DNA of 64,000 bases. Origin: Caproicibacter sp047777415. Lineage in GTDB: Bacteria; Bacillota; Clostridia; Oscillospirales; Acutalibacteraceae. Of the stretch, positions 8,796-16,043 are shown piece after piece. The stretch spans positions 186,001 through 250,000 of the forward strand of contig JBKEEO010000002.1 in assembly GCA_047777415.1 (NCBI GenBank). The letters are read 5' to 3'. The position numbers and the translations under genes are program-made. The first letter of the stretch is position 1, and each line of letters starts with the position of its first letter. The notes below the pieces were generated by a model, which saw only the letters and a list, made by a program, of their open reading frames with translations, searched no databases and had not been told where the DNA came from.

Positions 8796-9461
8796 TTATA
8801 TGATAACGGATTTTCTAATGTGTTTTTGATATTCCCATTCTAATTTTATCTGTGTTTTTATGGGGGACTCAGAATCACAACAGTAAAGTTTCAGTTCGCG
8901 GTCGAACTCCAGAATATAGTCACAGATTGCTTTTGCTATGCGATCCGGCGTCCTGTCACGTTTGGAAGCCGGCATTTGCAGTTTTCGAACAAAACGCCCG
9001 GAACCAATTTCACACGGGATTTCTCCGGACGGAAAATACGACGCCAGCCAGCGGCTTTCTATACGTTTCCTAAATTTAAAAAATTCGGTCAATAAATTTA
9101 CTAATTCGGGATTTTTCGTTCGCAATGAAACCCGAAGTTCTCCAACAGCAGCGTCATTCCGGCGAAAGAGTTCGAGGGCATATCGAATGGTGGGGTGATA
9201 GCGGTATCTGAGCGTACTGCGAATGGTCAGTAAAGTTTCGCTTTGACGGGAACGAACCTGAAAATTATTGGCATCAGAAAAAAAGCGTTCCATACAATCA
9301 AAAATGTTGCAAATTTTATCTTCCGGAGTGGAAAAGGAGAGATATTCTGCAAGAATTCTGTTAATCATCCCGCTTCGGCTCATACCGCATTCGCAGGCCA
9401 GACGATCCACAGCGTCCACAAGATCGTTCAATAATACGACACTGTAAACGTTTCTGTCCAT
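8796..9461 (-). CDS. Ribbon-helix-helix DNA-binding protein upstream of clpB
   Basis: 221 residues. The first 45 residues look like a ribbon-helix-helix fold: a short strand (RNVYSVVLL), a helix (LVDAVDRLACEC), a GMSRSGMIN turn and a second helix. The remaining ~175 residues are mixed, rich in Arg and Glu, and match no family I recognise. ATG at 9461 is chosen because GAGGTGG sits just upstream; the open frame extends to 9524 but lacks a ribosome site there. The end of the gene is 18 bp from clpB, so the two are probably one transcript. A role as regulator of the clpB operon is inferred from position and from the palindromes at its promoter. Confidence 0.7.
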   Translation of the reverse strand: MDRNVYSVVLLNDLVDAVDRLACECGMSRSGMINRILAEYLSFSTPEDKICNIFDCMERFFSDANNFQVRSRQSETLLTIRSTLRYRYHPTIRYALELFRRNDAAVGELRVSLRTKNPELVNLLTEFFKFRKRIESRWLASYFPSGEIPCEIGSGRFVRKLQMPASKRDRTPDRIAKAICDYILEFDRELKLYCCDSESPIKTQIKLEWEYQKHIRKSVII

Positions 9462-9495
9462 TCTGCCACCTCTTATTCTTATCAATTTGTAAATT

Positions 9496-9524
9496 ATTAT
9501 ATCTTCTGATTTATAAATTGTCAA
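9496..9524 (-). promoter_or_regulatory. Sigma-A promoter of the RHH-clpB operon with paired palindromes
   Basis: On the minus strand TTGACA (9524-9519), 17-bp spacer, TATAAT (9501-9496), both perfect. The palindrome ATTTATAAAT lies in the spacer (9509-9518) and a near copy, ATTTGTAAAT on the plus strand, lies just after the -10 box (9485-9494). Their centres are 24 bp apart. These are natural candidates for an operator. No CIRCE or CtsR heptad repeat was seen. Confidence 0.8.
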
Positions 9525-9610
9525 TCAAATTATATAAATTTCGATGCAATTTATTAATATTGGGTATATTTGAGTATGATTTCTATTCAATTGAATTGAA
9601 TCAGTAAAAA

Positions 9611-9650
9611 GAGCCAGGAATGACGTGAAAACATCTTCCTGACTCATTTT
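9611..9650. terminator. Bidirectional terminator hairpin
   Basis: GAGCCAGGAA (9611-9620) pairs with TTCCTGACTC (9636-9645) with one mismatch, flanked by T-rich runs on both strands. It separates the end of the hydroxyacid dehydrogenase gene (minus) from the RHH promoter region. Confidence 0.7.
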
Positions 9651-9700
9651 TATTTATTATTAAGAAATATAACGCTCAGATATATTGTATAATAAGAAAA

Positions 9701-10681
9701 TTAAATGTGCTTTTTGTAGCCGGTAGATTTATCAACAATGTTAATGAGAGGTTCTCCATTAAAGTAGCGGGTAAGGTTGGTACACACAATCTCAAAAACA
9801 CGCTGATAATTTTCAGGAGCGTCCCATCCGCCTGAAATATGAGGTGTAATGATAGTATTCGGAGCATCCCAGATTGGATGATCCTCAGGCAGAGGTTCCG
9901 GATCAGTCACATCCAGTGCAGCGCCGTAGAGTTTTCCCGCATATAAAGCGTCACTGAGGGCATTGGTATCAACAGCAGTGCCACGGCCAACATTGACAAG
10001 AATCGCATCCGGTTTCATTAAACTGATTTTGGATTTATCAAACAGATGCTTTGTTTCGTTAGTGGCCGGCAGGCTTAGTGTGACAATATCCGCACGGGGC
10101 AATAGCTCGTCCAAGTGGTCCGAAGTATATAATTCATCCAGATAATCTGGTTTTTCGCTCGTCGTGCGTTTTACACCAATTACTTTTCCGCCAAGTGCTT
10201 TCAATCGTTTTGCAAATTCGCTGCCAATATCGCCAAGACCGACGACAAGTGCGGTAGTGCCAAGAATATGCCTTGACTTGCCGCTGCTTTTCCATATATG
10301 TTTATGCTGGTTGTCTCGGTAGTGAGGAAAATCCAGAAGGAGACTGAGCACTGCGCACAGCATGTATTCCGACATGGATTTGCCATAAGCGCCGGTTGCA
10401 TTTGTCAGTATGGTTCCTTCAGGGAGTATACCCGGTTGAACATAAAGATCCGCCCCGGCGCTGAGCAATTGCAGCCATTCAAGATTTACTGCATATTTTA
10501 GAAGGGAGCGTTGAGGCATCCCTATTATAATATTGGCCTTGGCAATCAGTTCACGATCAAGTGGTTGATCATCAGTAAAAATTAATTCGGCTTCTTTTGA
10601 AAATTCCAGAAATTTGGAGCGATGATGTTCTTGTAATTTGAAGTTGGATGGAAAATCAAACAGGATTGTTTTTTTGTTCAT
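9701..10681 (-). CDS. D-isomer-specific 2-hydroxyacid dehydrogenase family protein
   Basis: 326 residues, usual family size. NAD(P)-dependent oxidoreductase acting on 2-hydroxy or 2-keto acids; the substrate is not evident. Seen: Rossmann motif VVGLGDIGSEFAKRL, followed by KRT at the expected cofactor-selecting position (basic residues would favour NADPH), the catalytic Arg in NVGRGTAVD, Glu in DVTDPEPLP and His in ITPHISG. GGAGTG precedes the ATG. Single-gene unit with its own promoter and a terminator. Several paralogous groups (glyoxylate/hydroxypyruvate reductase, D-lactate dehydrogenase, phosphoglycerate dehydrogenase) share these motifs, so the name stays general. Confidence 0.88.
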   Translation of the reverse strand: MNKKTILFDFPSNFKLQEHHRSKFLEFSKEAELIFTDDQPLDRELIAKANIIIGMPQRSLLKYAVNLEWLQLLSAGADLYVQPGILPEGTILTNATGAYGKSMSEYMLCAVLSLLLDFPHYRDNQHKHIWKSSGKSRHILGTTALVVGLGDIGSEFAKRLKALGGKVIGVKRTTSEKPDYLDELYTSDHLDELLPRADIVTLSLPATNETKHLFDKSKISLMKPDAILVNVGRGTAVDTNALSDALYAGKLYGAALDVTDPEPLPEDHPIWDAPNTIITPHISGGWDAPENYQRVFEIVCTNLTRYFNGEPLINIVDKSTGYKKHI

Positions 10682-10705
10682 AATGCCACACTCCGTTTTT
10701 TTCTC

Positions 10706-10733
10706 ATTATATCATAGGCGTATTATAAAACAA
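10706..10733 (-). promoter_or_regulatory. Probable promoter of the 2-hydroxyacid dehydrogenase gene
   Basis: Minus strand TTGTTT (10733-10728), 16-bp spacer, TATAAT (10711-10706), about 25 bases before the start codon. Confidence 0.5.
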
Positions 10734-10773
10734 TACAAATCCTGTGGGGGACGTAAAACTTTATGTTCTAAAG

Positions 10774-11247
10774 TCAGTTTAGCAAAGCAATCATAAAATT
10801 AAGATATCCTGCGAAAGCAACCCAAACAAGATAGGGCAGTTGGAGAAATGCAGCAGTGCGATTGATGCTTTTAAATGAAGCAATCATAGCGATAATCAAT
10901 ACTATTAGCAGCAACAGCCAGAAAAAAGAAAACCAATAAGCCATAAGATTAAAAAAGAAAATAGTCCAGAAAAAATTCACAGCGAGCTGAATTCCATAAA
11001 ACGTCAAGGCACGCCTCGAATTAGGAGAATCTTCCAGATAAATCATAGCTGCGCCAATTCCCATTAAGAAAAACAGTACCGTCCATACAATTGGAAAGAC
11101 GGCTGCAGGCGGAGTTAAAGCAGGCTTTTTTAGACTTTGAAACGTTTGCATAGACTGTCGGGTTAAAAATCCAGATAACGCTCCCACTCCCACCGCAAGC
11201 AAAATGGAAAAAATATAAATTTTTATTTTCTTAGCAGAAAAAACCAT
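10774..11247 (-). CDS. TspO/MBR family membrane protein
   Basis: 157 residues with five predicted membrane helices, the standard TspO architecture. Family members bind porphyrins and other hydrophobic ligands and tune stress or tetrapyrrole responses. Seen: KPALTPPAAVFPIVWT (the conserved W-P-F-P-W type block), QLAVNFFWT and PYLVWVAFAGYLN near the C-terminus. The protein is less tryptophan-rich than many homologues. A GAGGTGA ribosome site lies upstream of the ATG. No partner gene is apparent. Confidence 0.9.
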   Translation of the reverse strand: MVFSAKKIKIYIFSILLAVGVGALSGFLTRQSMQTFQSLKKPALTPPAAVFPIVWTVLFFLMGIGAAMIYLEDSPNSRRALTFYGIQLAVNFFWTIFFFNLMAYWFSFFWLLLLIVLIIAMIASFKSINRTAAFLQLPYLVWVAFAGYLNFMIALLN

Positions 11248-11390
11248 AAAAAATCACCTCGCAGTAATATATGCGAAGAGCGAACAAATATGTATTGTAG
11301 TGCGACACGTTTTTTGGCGGTTCGGGTTTAGAAACATGTTTTACTGTGGAATTCTACCACTATATCCTAAAAGTAGTGAATGGTACTGTG

Positions 11391-11416
11391 AAAAAAGGTG
11401 CCCGAAGATCGGGCAC
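11391..11416 (-). terminator. Terminator of the 57-residue small protein gene
   Basis: On the minus strand GTGCCCGA and TCGGGCAC form an 8-bp perfect stem with a 3-nt loop, then CC and six T (11396-11391). Confidence 0.85.
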
Positions 11417-11422
11417 GGTTTG

Positions 11423-11596
11423 TTATTCGTCGTCTCGGGTCAAATTTTCAGCATAGTCACGCAGACTTTCTATAGAGTTGATACTTTCACCTCGCTGTCT
11501 AATGGATTCCCGAATATAATTTGGGAGAGAACGAAAATATTGATTGGCTTCCGAATCATTTTGAACTAGGGTATATAAATCCTTGTAGTGCTGCAT
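11423..11596 (-). CDS. Small conserved clostridial protein, function unknown
   Basis: 57 residues, soluble and charged, beginning MQHYKDLYTLVQNDSEANQYF and ending in a helix with SINSIESLRDYAENL. The pattern recalls short hypothetical proteins common in Clostridia, but I know no function. The start at 11596 has a strong AAGGAGGT six bases upstream; the longer open frame to 11683 has no such site. Own terminator immediately downstream. Confidence 0.75.
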   Translation of the reverse strand: MQHYKDLYTLVQNDSEANQYFRSLPNYIRESIRQRGESINSIESLRDYAENLTRDDE

Positions 11597-11771
11597 TGAA
11601 AGACCTCCTTTTATACTTTTATAGTTTAGTATGATCAATTCTTTAGAAAATAACATGTTTTCATTTTCATTTTGCAATATCAAAGTTCATATCAAAGCGT
11701 AAATTTTATTTTCCAGTATTTTCCCAAAGTGACGTTTTATCTACAAAAAGGAAATATTATGGCGAAAAAAC

Positions 11772-11780
11772 TGGTATAAT
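11772..11780 (+). promoter_or_regulatory. Extended -10 promoter of the HD-GYP gene
   Basis: TGGTATAAT gives an extended -10 (TG-N-TATAAT) about 49 bases before the chosen start. No convincing -35 box is visible. Confidence 0.45.
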
Positions 11781-11828
11781 TATTTCAGTGTTATTTCAGT
11801 CATAAAATCGTCTAGGATGTTGAAGATT

Positions 11829-13010
11829 ATGCGAATAAATGTTAATGAACTCCTTATTTCTCTATCCAGAACACTGGACTTTGCAGAAAAAGGAGTTCTC
11901 ACAAATAATTATAATCATGGAATGAGAGTTGCTTACATAGCCGGCAGAATTGCGCGTGCACTTTCTATGTCGGATGAAAATTTGTTTGACCTCATTTCGT
12001 TTTCGCTGCTTCATGATAATGGTGTTATGAAGGCCTTGCTGGAGTCTCCTTCCCGTGAAAGATTTAAAACGGAAACGAATCCTACTCATTGTGTGGAAGG
12101 AGAAAAAAACATTGAAGCTTTTCCTTTTTTGAACAGGCAAAAAGACGTGATTTTGTACCACCATGAGCATTATGACGGCAGTGGATTTTTCGGTGTATCC
12201 GGAAGAGCAATTCCGCTGTATTCCCGTGTGATTTTTTTAGCCGACCAAGTGGCCATTCAATATGCTTCGGGTTATACATCGGATGAGATTATCGCGCGGA
12301 TTAACCGAGACGCGCGCATTTTTGATCCGGTAATTCGGGAAGCTTTTATCGAAATGAGCCGATATGTAGAATTTTGGCTTGGCATGGATGATATGTTTAT
12401 TCAGACATCTTTAGTAACCATGCTGCCGCGAGTGGCGCGAGAGATGGATTTTCAAAAAATCAGAACTATTTCGCAGATTTTCAGTAATATCATAGATGCT
12501 AAATCTCCATTCACCGGTTCACACTCGCGCGGAATCAGTGAAAAAGTGGGGATGATTTGCCGGTATTATGAATTTGATGACACTTCTTACTGGAAGATGC
12601 GCATTGCGGCAGATTTGCACGATATTGGAAAACTTGCGGTACCGAACATGATATTGGATAAACCGGGAAAACTCGATGATAAAGAATTTAAAGAGATCCA
12701 ATCCCATCCGTTCTACACCAGAAAAATCCTTGAAATGATTAAAGGCTTTGAAGATATAACGGAGTGGGCATCGAATCATCATGAAAAACTTGACGGTTCA
12801 GGATATCCATATGGAATTGCGGAAAATAAGCTCGATTTTAATTCTAGAATTCTTGCCTGTGTGGACATTTATCAGGCATTAACGGAAGACAGACCGTACC
12901 GGGGCGGGATGGCTCATAAGGACGCAATACAAATTATGGAAAAAATGGCTCATAATCATTTAATTGAACCAGCTGTGGTCGAAGATATCGATTCAATTTT
13001 TCACCCTTAA
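11829..13010 (+). CDS. Tandem HD-domain / HD-GYP phosphohydrolase
   Basis: 393 residues with two related HD domains. The first (about 30-190) has NHGMRVA, LLHDNG and HHEHYDGSGFFG. The second (about 235-393) has the full HD-GYP set: HSRGIS, HDIGK near 263, HH at about 317-318 and DGSGYPYG near 323. HD-GYP proteins hydrolyse cyclic dinucleotides such as c-di-GMP. The first domain's GSGFFG in place of GYP suggests an altered site. The start is uncertain: ATG at 11829 gives the usual N-terminus, while ATG at 11817 is in frame and neither has a strong ribosome site. The gene's natural terminator appears to have been separated from it by the IS element downstream. Confidence 0.85.
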   Translation: MRINVNELLISLSRTLDFAEKGVLTNNYNHGMRVAYIAGRIARALSMSDENLFDLISFSLLHDNGVMKALLESPSRERFKTETNPTHCVEGEKNIEAFPFLNRQKDVILYHHEHYDGSGFFGVSGRAIPLYSRVIFLADQVAIQYASGYTSDEIIARINRDARIFDPVIREAFIEMSRYVEFWLGMDDMFIQTSLVTMLPRVAREMDFQKIRTISQIFSNIIDAKSPFTGSHSRGISEKVGMICRYYEFDDTSYWKMRIAADLHDIGKLAVPNMILDKPGKLDDKEFKEIQSHPFYTRKILEMIKGFEDITEWASNHHEKLDGSGYPYGIAENKLDFNSRILACVDIYQALTEDRPYRGGMAHKDAIQIMEKMAHNHLIEPAVVEDIDSIFHP

Positions 13011-13061
13011 GAATTTACCATGTCTTTAAAAATCTATATTAAATTTGTAAATTCATGATAA

Positions 13062-13074
13062 AATACGTAAAAAA
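13062..13074 (+). repeat. 13-bp direct repeat, left copy, flanking the IS30 element
   Basis: AATACGTAAAAAA occurs here and again at 14283-14295, each copy 5 bp outside the recognised inverted repeat. It is a candidate target-site duplication. Confidence 0.6.
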
Positions 13075-13079
13075 GGTAG

Positions 13080-14277
13080 ATTGTAAAATCAAATTGAACA
13101 CATAAAAAGATTCCATAGCGCACAGGGAACTGTTAGGATAAAGTTACCACACTAAATACTGACAGAAAGGCCTGAACACTATGGACAAGAACCATTCTAT
13201 CATAAAGATCGAAGAACGCAAGAGGGGACAGCATCTTAAAGCAGAAGAGCGTGGCGCAATCCAACAGTTAAAGAAGATGGGATTTAGCAATCGAAAGATT
13301 GCTCGCGCAATCAATTGCAGCCCCTCTACCGTGGGCTATGAACTACGACGTGGCACACCGGAATACTCCGGCCGAGGTCGCAAACCCGGCTACTCAGCCA
13401 AACGTGGAGCTGCAGTCTACAGGGAGAATCGCAGTCGTTGCCATCGCCCTAGAACGGTATCCAGGAACTCCGACTTCATCCGTTGGATGGTTAAAAAGGT
13501 TCGTAAGCATAATTGGTCTTTTGATGAGTGCGTAGGGCGGGCCCGAAGCGAACATCGTTTTCCAGCCAAGGAAATCCCATGTACAAAAACTCTATATCAT
13601 ATGCTGTGGAAAGGGGAATTACCGCTCACGCTATTTGAACTTCCTGAGGTATTAAATAGGCATTCTCGCAGAAAACCACGGCTTTCTAAGCGTATCAATG
13701 GGAAATCCATTGATTGGCGGCCACCTGAGGCAGCAGAGCGAAACACATTTGGACACTGGGAATCTGATACGGTACTGGGCCGAAAAAGAAGCGGTGAGGC
13801 AGTTGTATTTACCATTGTAGAGCGCCTGACAGGATATTATCTTTCAATTCGAATTGACGGCAAAACAACCACCGGTGTTGCCAGTGCCATGGAACAGCTA
13901 AAGGAACAGTATGGCGAGAAATTTTCGCAGGTGTTTCGCAGTATTACCACAGATAACGGCAGTGAGTTTGCGGCATTTTCAGCCTTTGAAGAACTAGGCA
14001 CGGCAATCTACTTTGCTCATCCCTATTCTGCTTGGGAACGACCTGTAAATGAGAGGACCAATCGCATACTACGAAAATATATCCCAAAGGGTCGCTCCAT
14101 CAATGGCTTTACCGCCGAACAAATCTTAATGTTTGCAGACGAGATAAACGCCACGCCTAGGAAACGATTAGGTTATCAGACCCCTGAGGAACTGTTTGAT
14201 GCTCAACTGGACAGAATTTATACTTTAAACCCGTAGATAACTTTATCCAGGGAAAGTGTTCAATTTGTTATTGCAAT
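13080..14277 (+). mobile_element. IS30-family insertion sequence
   Basis: About 1.2 kb with one transposase gene. Terminal inverted repeats of 22 bp at 13080-13101 and 14256-14277 match at 19 of 22 positions; the inner 12 bp (CAAATTGAACAC) are identical. A second, subterminal inverted pair GGATAAAGTTA lies at 13136-13146 and, inverted, at 14238-14248. A 13-bp direct repeat flanks the element. The element looks intact. It sits between the HD-GYP gene and the terminator that probably served it. Confidence 0.85.
13181..14236 (+). CDS. IS30-family transposase
   Basis: 351 residues, intact. Cut-and-paste or circle-forming DDE transposase acting on the element's own ends. Seen: an N-terminal helix-turn-helix (LKKMGFSNRKIARAINCSPSTV, about residues 30-51), and the DDE core with Asp in HWESDTVLG, Asp in TTDNGSEF and Glu in NERTNRILRKY, plus the family's GYQTPEELF end. 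GAAAGG lies upstream of the ATG. Its codons and GC content do not stand out clearly from the neighbours. Confidence 0.93.
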   Translation: MDKNHSIIKIEERKRGQHLKAEERGAIQQLKKMGFSNRKIARAINCSPSTVGYELRRGTPEYSGRGRKPGYSAKRGAAVYRENRSRCHRPRTVSRNSDFIRWMVKKVRKHNWSFDECVGRARSEHRFPAKEIPCTKTLYHMLWKGELPLTLFELPEVLNRHSRRKPRLSKRINGKSIDWRPPEAAERNTFGHWESDTVLGRKRSGEAVVFTIVERLTGYYLSIRIDGKTTTGVASAMEQLKEQYGEKFSQVFRSITTDNGSEFAAFSAFEELGTAIYFAHPYSAWERPVNERTNRILRKYIPKGRSINGFTAEQILMFADEINATPRKRLGYQTPEELFDAQLDRIYTLNP

Positions 14278-14282
14278 TTAAG

Positions 14283-14295
14283 AATACGTAAAAAA
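14283..14295 (+). repeat. 13-bp direct repeat, right copy, flanking the IS30 element
   Basis: Second copy of AATACGTAAAAAA. It runs into the A tract of the terminator hairpin that follows. Confidence 0.6.
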
Positions 14296-14332
14296 CCGCC
14301 TTTCTCTAAAATCAACGGGAAGGGCGGTTTTC
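14291..14332. terminator. Bidirectional terminator next to the IS30 insertion
   Basis: AAAACCGCC-TTTC pairs with GGGAAG-GGCGGTTTT; A and T runs flank both sides. It terminates the minus-strand Cys-rich small gene and probably the HD-GYP gene before the element landed between them. Confidence 0.8.
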
Positions 14333-14347
14333 TTTGTCAGATTTTCT

Positions 14348-14569
14348 TCAAATCTCAAATTCACTGGGATCATGCTTTTTCAGAGGCGGCGGAGCGTAAG
14401 GAGCACGCATCAAAGGATCGTATTGAAACGCGCGGCATGAATTTGCCCCATCATCCTTGTTAACCTGCCGATACGGGCAGGTTTCTGACGGCCCGGGGCC
14501 ATGTGCGCAATAGCTGCAGTCAGGCTCGATATTGTTTCCAAACAGAGGCTTCTTTTTCCGTCTGAACAT
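14348..14569 (-). CDS. Small Cys-rich protein, function unknown
   Basis: 73 residues. Four Cys in the pattern CxxC ... C ... C (DCSYCAHG, ETCPY, SCRAFQYDP) suggest a small metal-binding fold. It starts with a basic MFRRKKKP segment and has a Pro-rich tail. It resembles short hypothetical proteins seen next to sporulation genes in Oscillospiraceae, but I cannot assign a role. It lies just downstream of ylbJ on the same strand. Confidence 0.7.
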   Translation of the reverse strand: MFRRKKKPLFGNNIEPDCSYCAHGPGPSETCPYRQVNKDDGANSCRAFQYDPLMRAPYAPPPLKKHDPSEFEI

Positions 14570-14618
14570 CTTAAACTTACCTCCGATTCATCGATAGAAT
14601 CATTTGTATTAAATTATA

Positions 14619-15680
14619 TCACTGTACTTCCAAAATTTCCATGTTTTTGCGTGGAGAGCTCAACAGCAGGGCGAAACAAAGTACCAAAAGGGCGGCTGAA
14701 GCCGCCGGAGTTGCGGAAAGCGTCCCATAAACCGGCTCTGTAAAATTGCAGAATGCTTCCTTTGTTTCCGGAAAAAGCAACATCAGTCCCCAAGAAACCG
14801 CGGCTGAAAGTATTGCCTGCAAGAGGCGAAAGAAGAGAAACCGTGCTTTGCTGAAATCCAATTCTGTCAGGGTGGAAAACACTTGAAAATGAACGCAAAT
14901 TCCCCCCCAGCCGATTGCGGCGGAAACCGCCCATGGCGGTGCTTTTAAACGCGCAAGATCCGCACATCCGCCCGTCACTTCCAAAATTGCGGAGAGCCCC
15001 GCAGAACGGATAGGATCCGTGCAAACCATGCGCAGCAGATTCATCAGTGCCGCAAACAGAATCACAAAACAGCACATGTTGATGGTGGAGCGAGCGGCAT
15101 CCGCAGCGGAAACGATGAGAGCTTTGGAAACACCGGTTTCTTTTGTCTTCTTTGAAACTCCAACAGATATTTGATGTTTTGCGGTTATACCGCTTCCAAT
15201 GCCGAGCAGCAGGAATACAATTCCTTGGGCAGCAAATAAAATCACGCCTGCACGGGGACTCTTTAAAAATCCGGCACCTACGGCCGTAATGATAAACGAC
15301 GGGCCTGCGTTGACACAAAAACCCAGCATTCTTTCGGCTTGGCGTTGGCTGAGCTGGCCATCTTCATAAAGTGCGGCAATGGAGCGGGCTCCGGCGGGGT
15401 ATCCTCCGATGAGACTCATCAGTATGGTGGGGGCAGTGCTCCCAGGCAGATGAAAGAGTGTTTGGGTCACCCCTTCCAAATAGCATCCGATTTTCCGCGC
15501 CAATCCGCTTTTTACCACAAAGACGGAAAGGACCATAAACGGGTAAAGAGATGGAATCAGGACATCAAGGCAGTATCCAATGCCATTTTTTGCACCCTGT
15601 GCCGCTTGGGCAGGAAAAATTAATAGTGCACAGGCTGCTGTCAGCGTTGCCAAAAGAAGTGTTCCTGCTTTAAACTTCAT
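14619..15680 (-). CDS. ylbJ: Sporulation integral membrane protein YlbJ-like
   Basis: 353 residues with about eight membrane helices and Gate/nucleoside-recognition-like repeats. YlbJ is a mother-cell (sigma-E) protein needed for a heat-resistant spore in Bacillus. Seen: LIPSLYPFMVLSVFVV, the paired motifs IGGYPAGARSIAALYEDG and GFCVNAGPSFIITAVGAG, and a second half with IGWGGICVHFQV. ATG at 15680 has GGGAGGG 10 bases upstream; the frame extends to 15752 without a better site. It is divergent from yqfC, another sporulation gene. Confidence 0.85.
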   Translation of the reverse strand: MKFKAGTLLLATLTAACALLIFPAQAAQGAKNGIGYCLDVLIPSLYPFMVLSVFVVKSGLARKIGCYLEGVTQTLFHLPGSTAPTILMSLIGGYPAGARSIAALYEDGQLSQRQAERMLGFCVNAGPSFIITAVGAGFLKSPRAGVILFAAQGIVFLLLGIGSGITAKHQISVGVSKKTKETGVSKALIVSAADAARSTINMCCFVILFAALMNLLRMVCTDPIRSAGLSAILEVTGGCADLARLKAPPWAVSAAIGWGGICVHFQVFSTLTELDFSKARFLFFRLLQAILSAAVSWGLMLLFPETKEAFCNFTEPVYGTLSATPAASAALLVLCFALLLSSPRKNMEILEVQ

Positions 15681-15723
15681 GATAAAGAATCCCTCCCATC
15701 CTTTCATGTATATGTTTCCATGC

Positions 15724-15752
15724 GGATATTTACCCCTGCTTTCGCATAGCAT
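15724..15752 (+). promoter_or_regulatory. Possible sigma-E promoter of yqfC-yqfD
   Basis: GGATATT (15724-15730), 14-bp spacer, CATAGCAT (15745-15752). It resembles the sigma-E pattern KMATATT-N14-CATACAnT with three differences. The site is expected because yqfCD are mother-cell genes in Bacillus, but the match is by eye. Confidence 0.45.
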
Positions 15753-15785
15753 TAGGTGTAATCATTACGGGAGCGGGGGATCATT

Positions 15786-16034
15786 TTGGCCAATAAAAGT
15801 AATTTGCTGCATCGCGTTGGACTCAGTATGCCAACGCATATGGAGATTAACGGCAACACGGAGGCCGTGGTGGACGGGTGCAGCGGTGTGCTGGAGTACG
15901 ATACGGACGTTGTGCGAATTCGGACGGGCAAACTGATAATCCGTTTCACCGGCCGGGGCCTCACCATCAAATGTCTTACTGAGGATTCGCTGGTGGTCAC
16001 CGGATTCTTTACCGGAATCGAATTTTTGGTTTGA
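15786..16034 (+). CDS. yqfC: Sporulation protein YqfC (YabP/YqfC family)
   Basis: 82 residues, family size. Small mother-cell protein expressed under sigma-E in Bacillus; biochemical role unknown. Seen: the family's beta-rich pattern MEINGNTEAVVDGCSGVLEY and RIRTGKLIIRFTGRGL. TTG at 15786 follows a GGGGGA ribosome site. YqfD starts 10 bp after the stop, so the two are cotranscribed. Confidence 0.88.
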   Translation: MANKSNLLHRVGLSMPTHMEINGNTEAVVDGCSGVLEYDTDVVRIRTGKLIIRFTGRGLTIKCLTEDSLVVTGFFTGIEFLV

Positions 16035-16043
16035 GGTGGTAAA

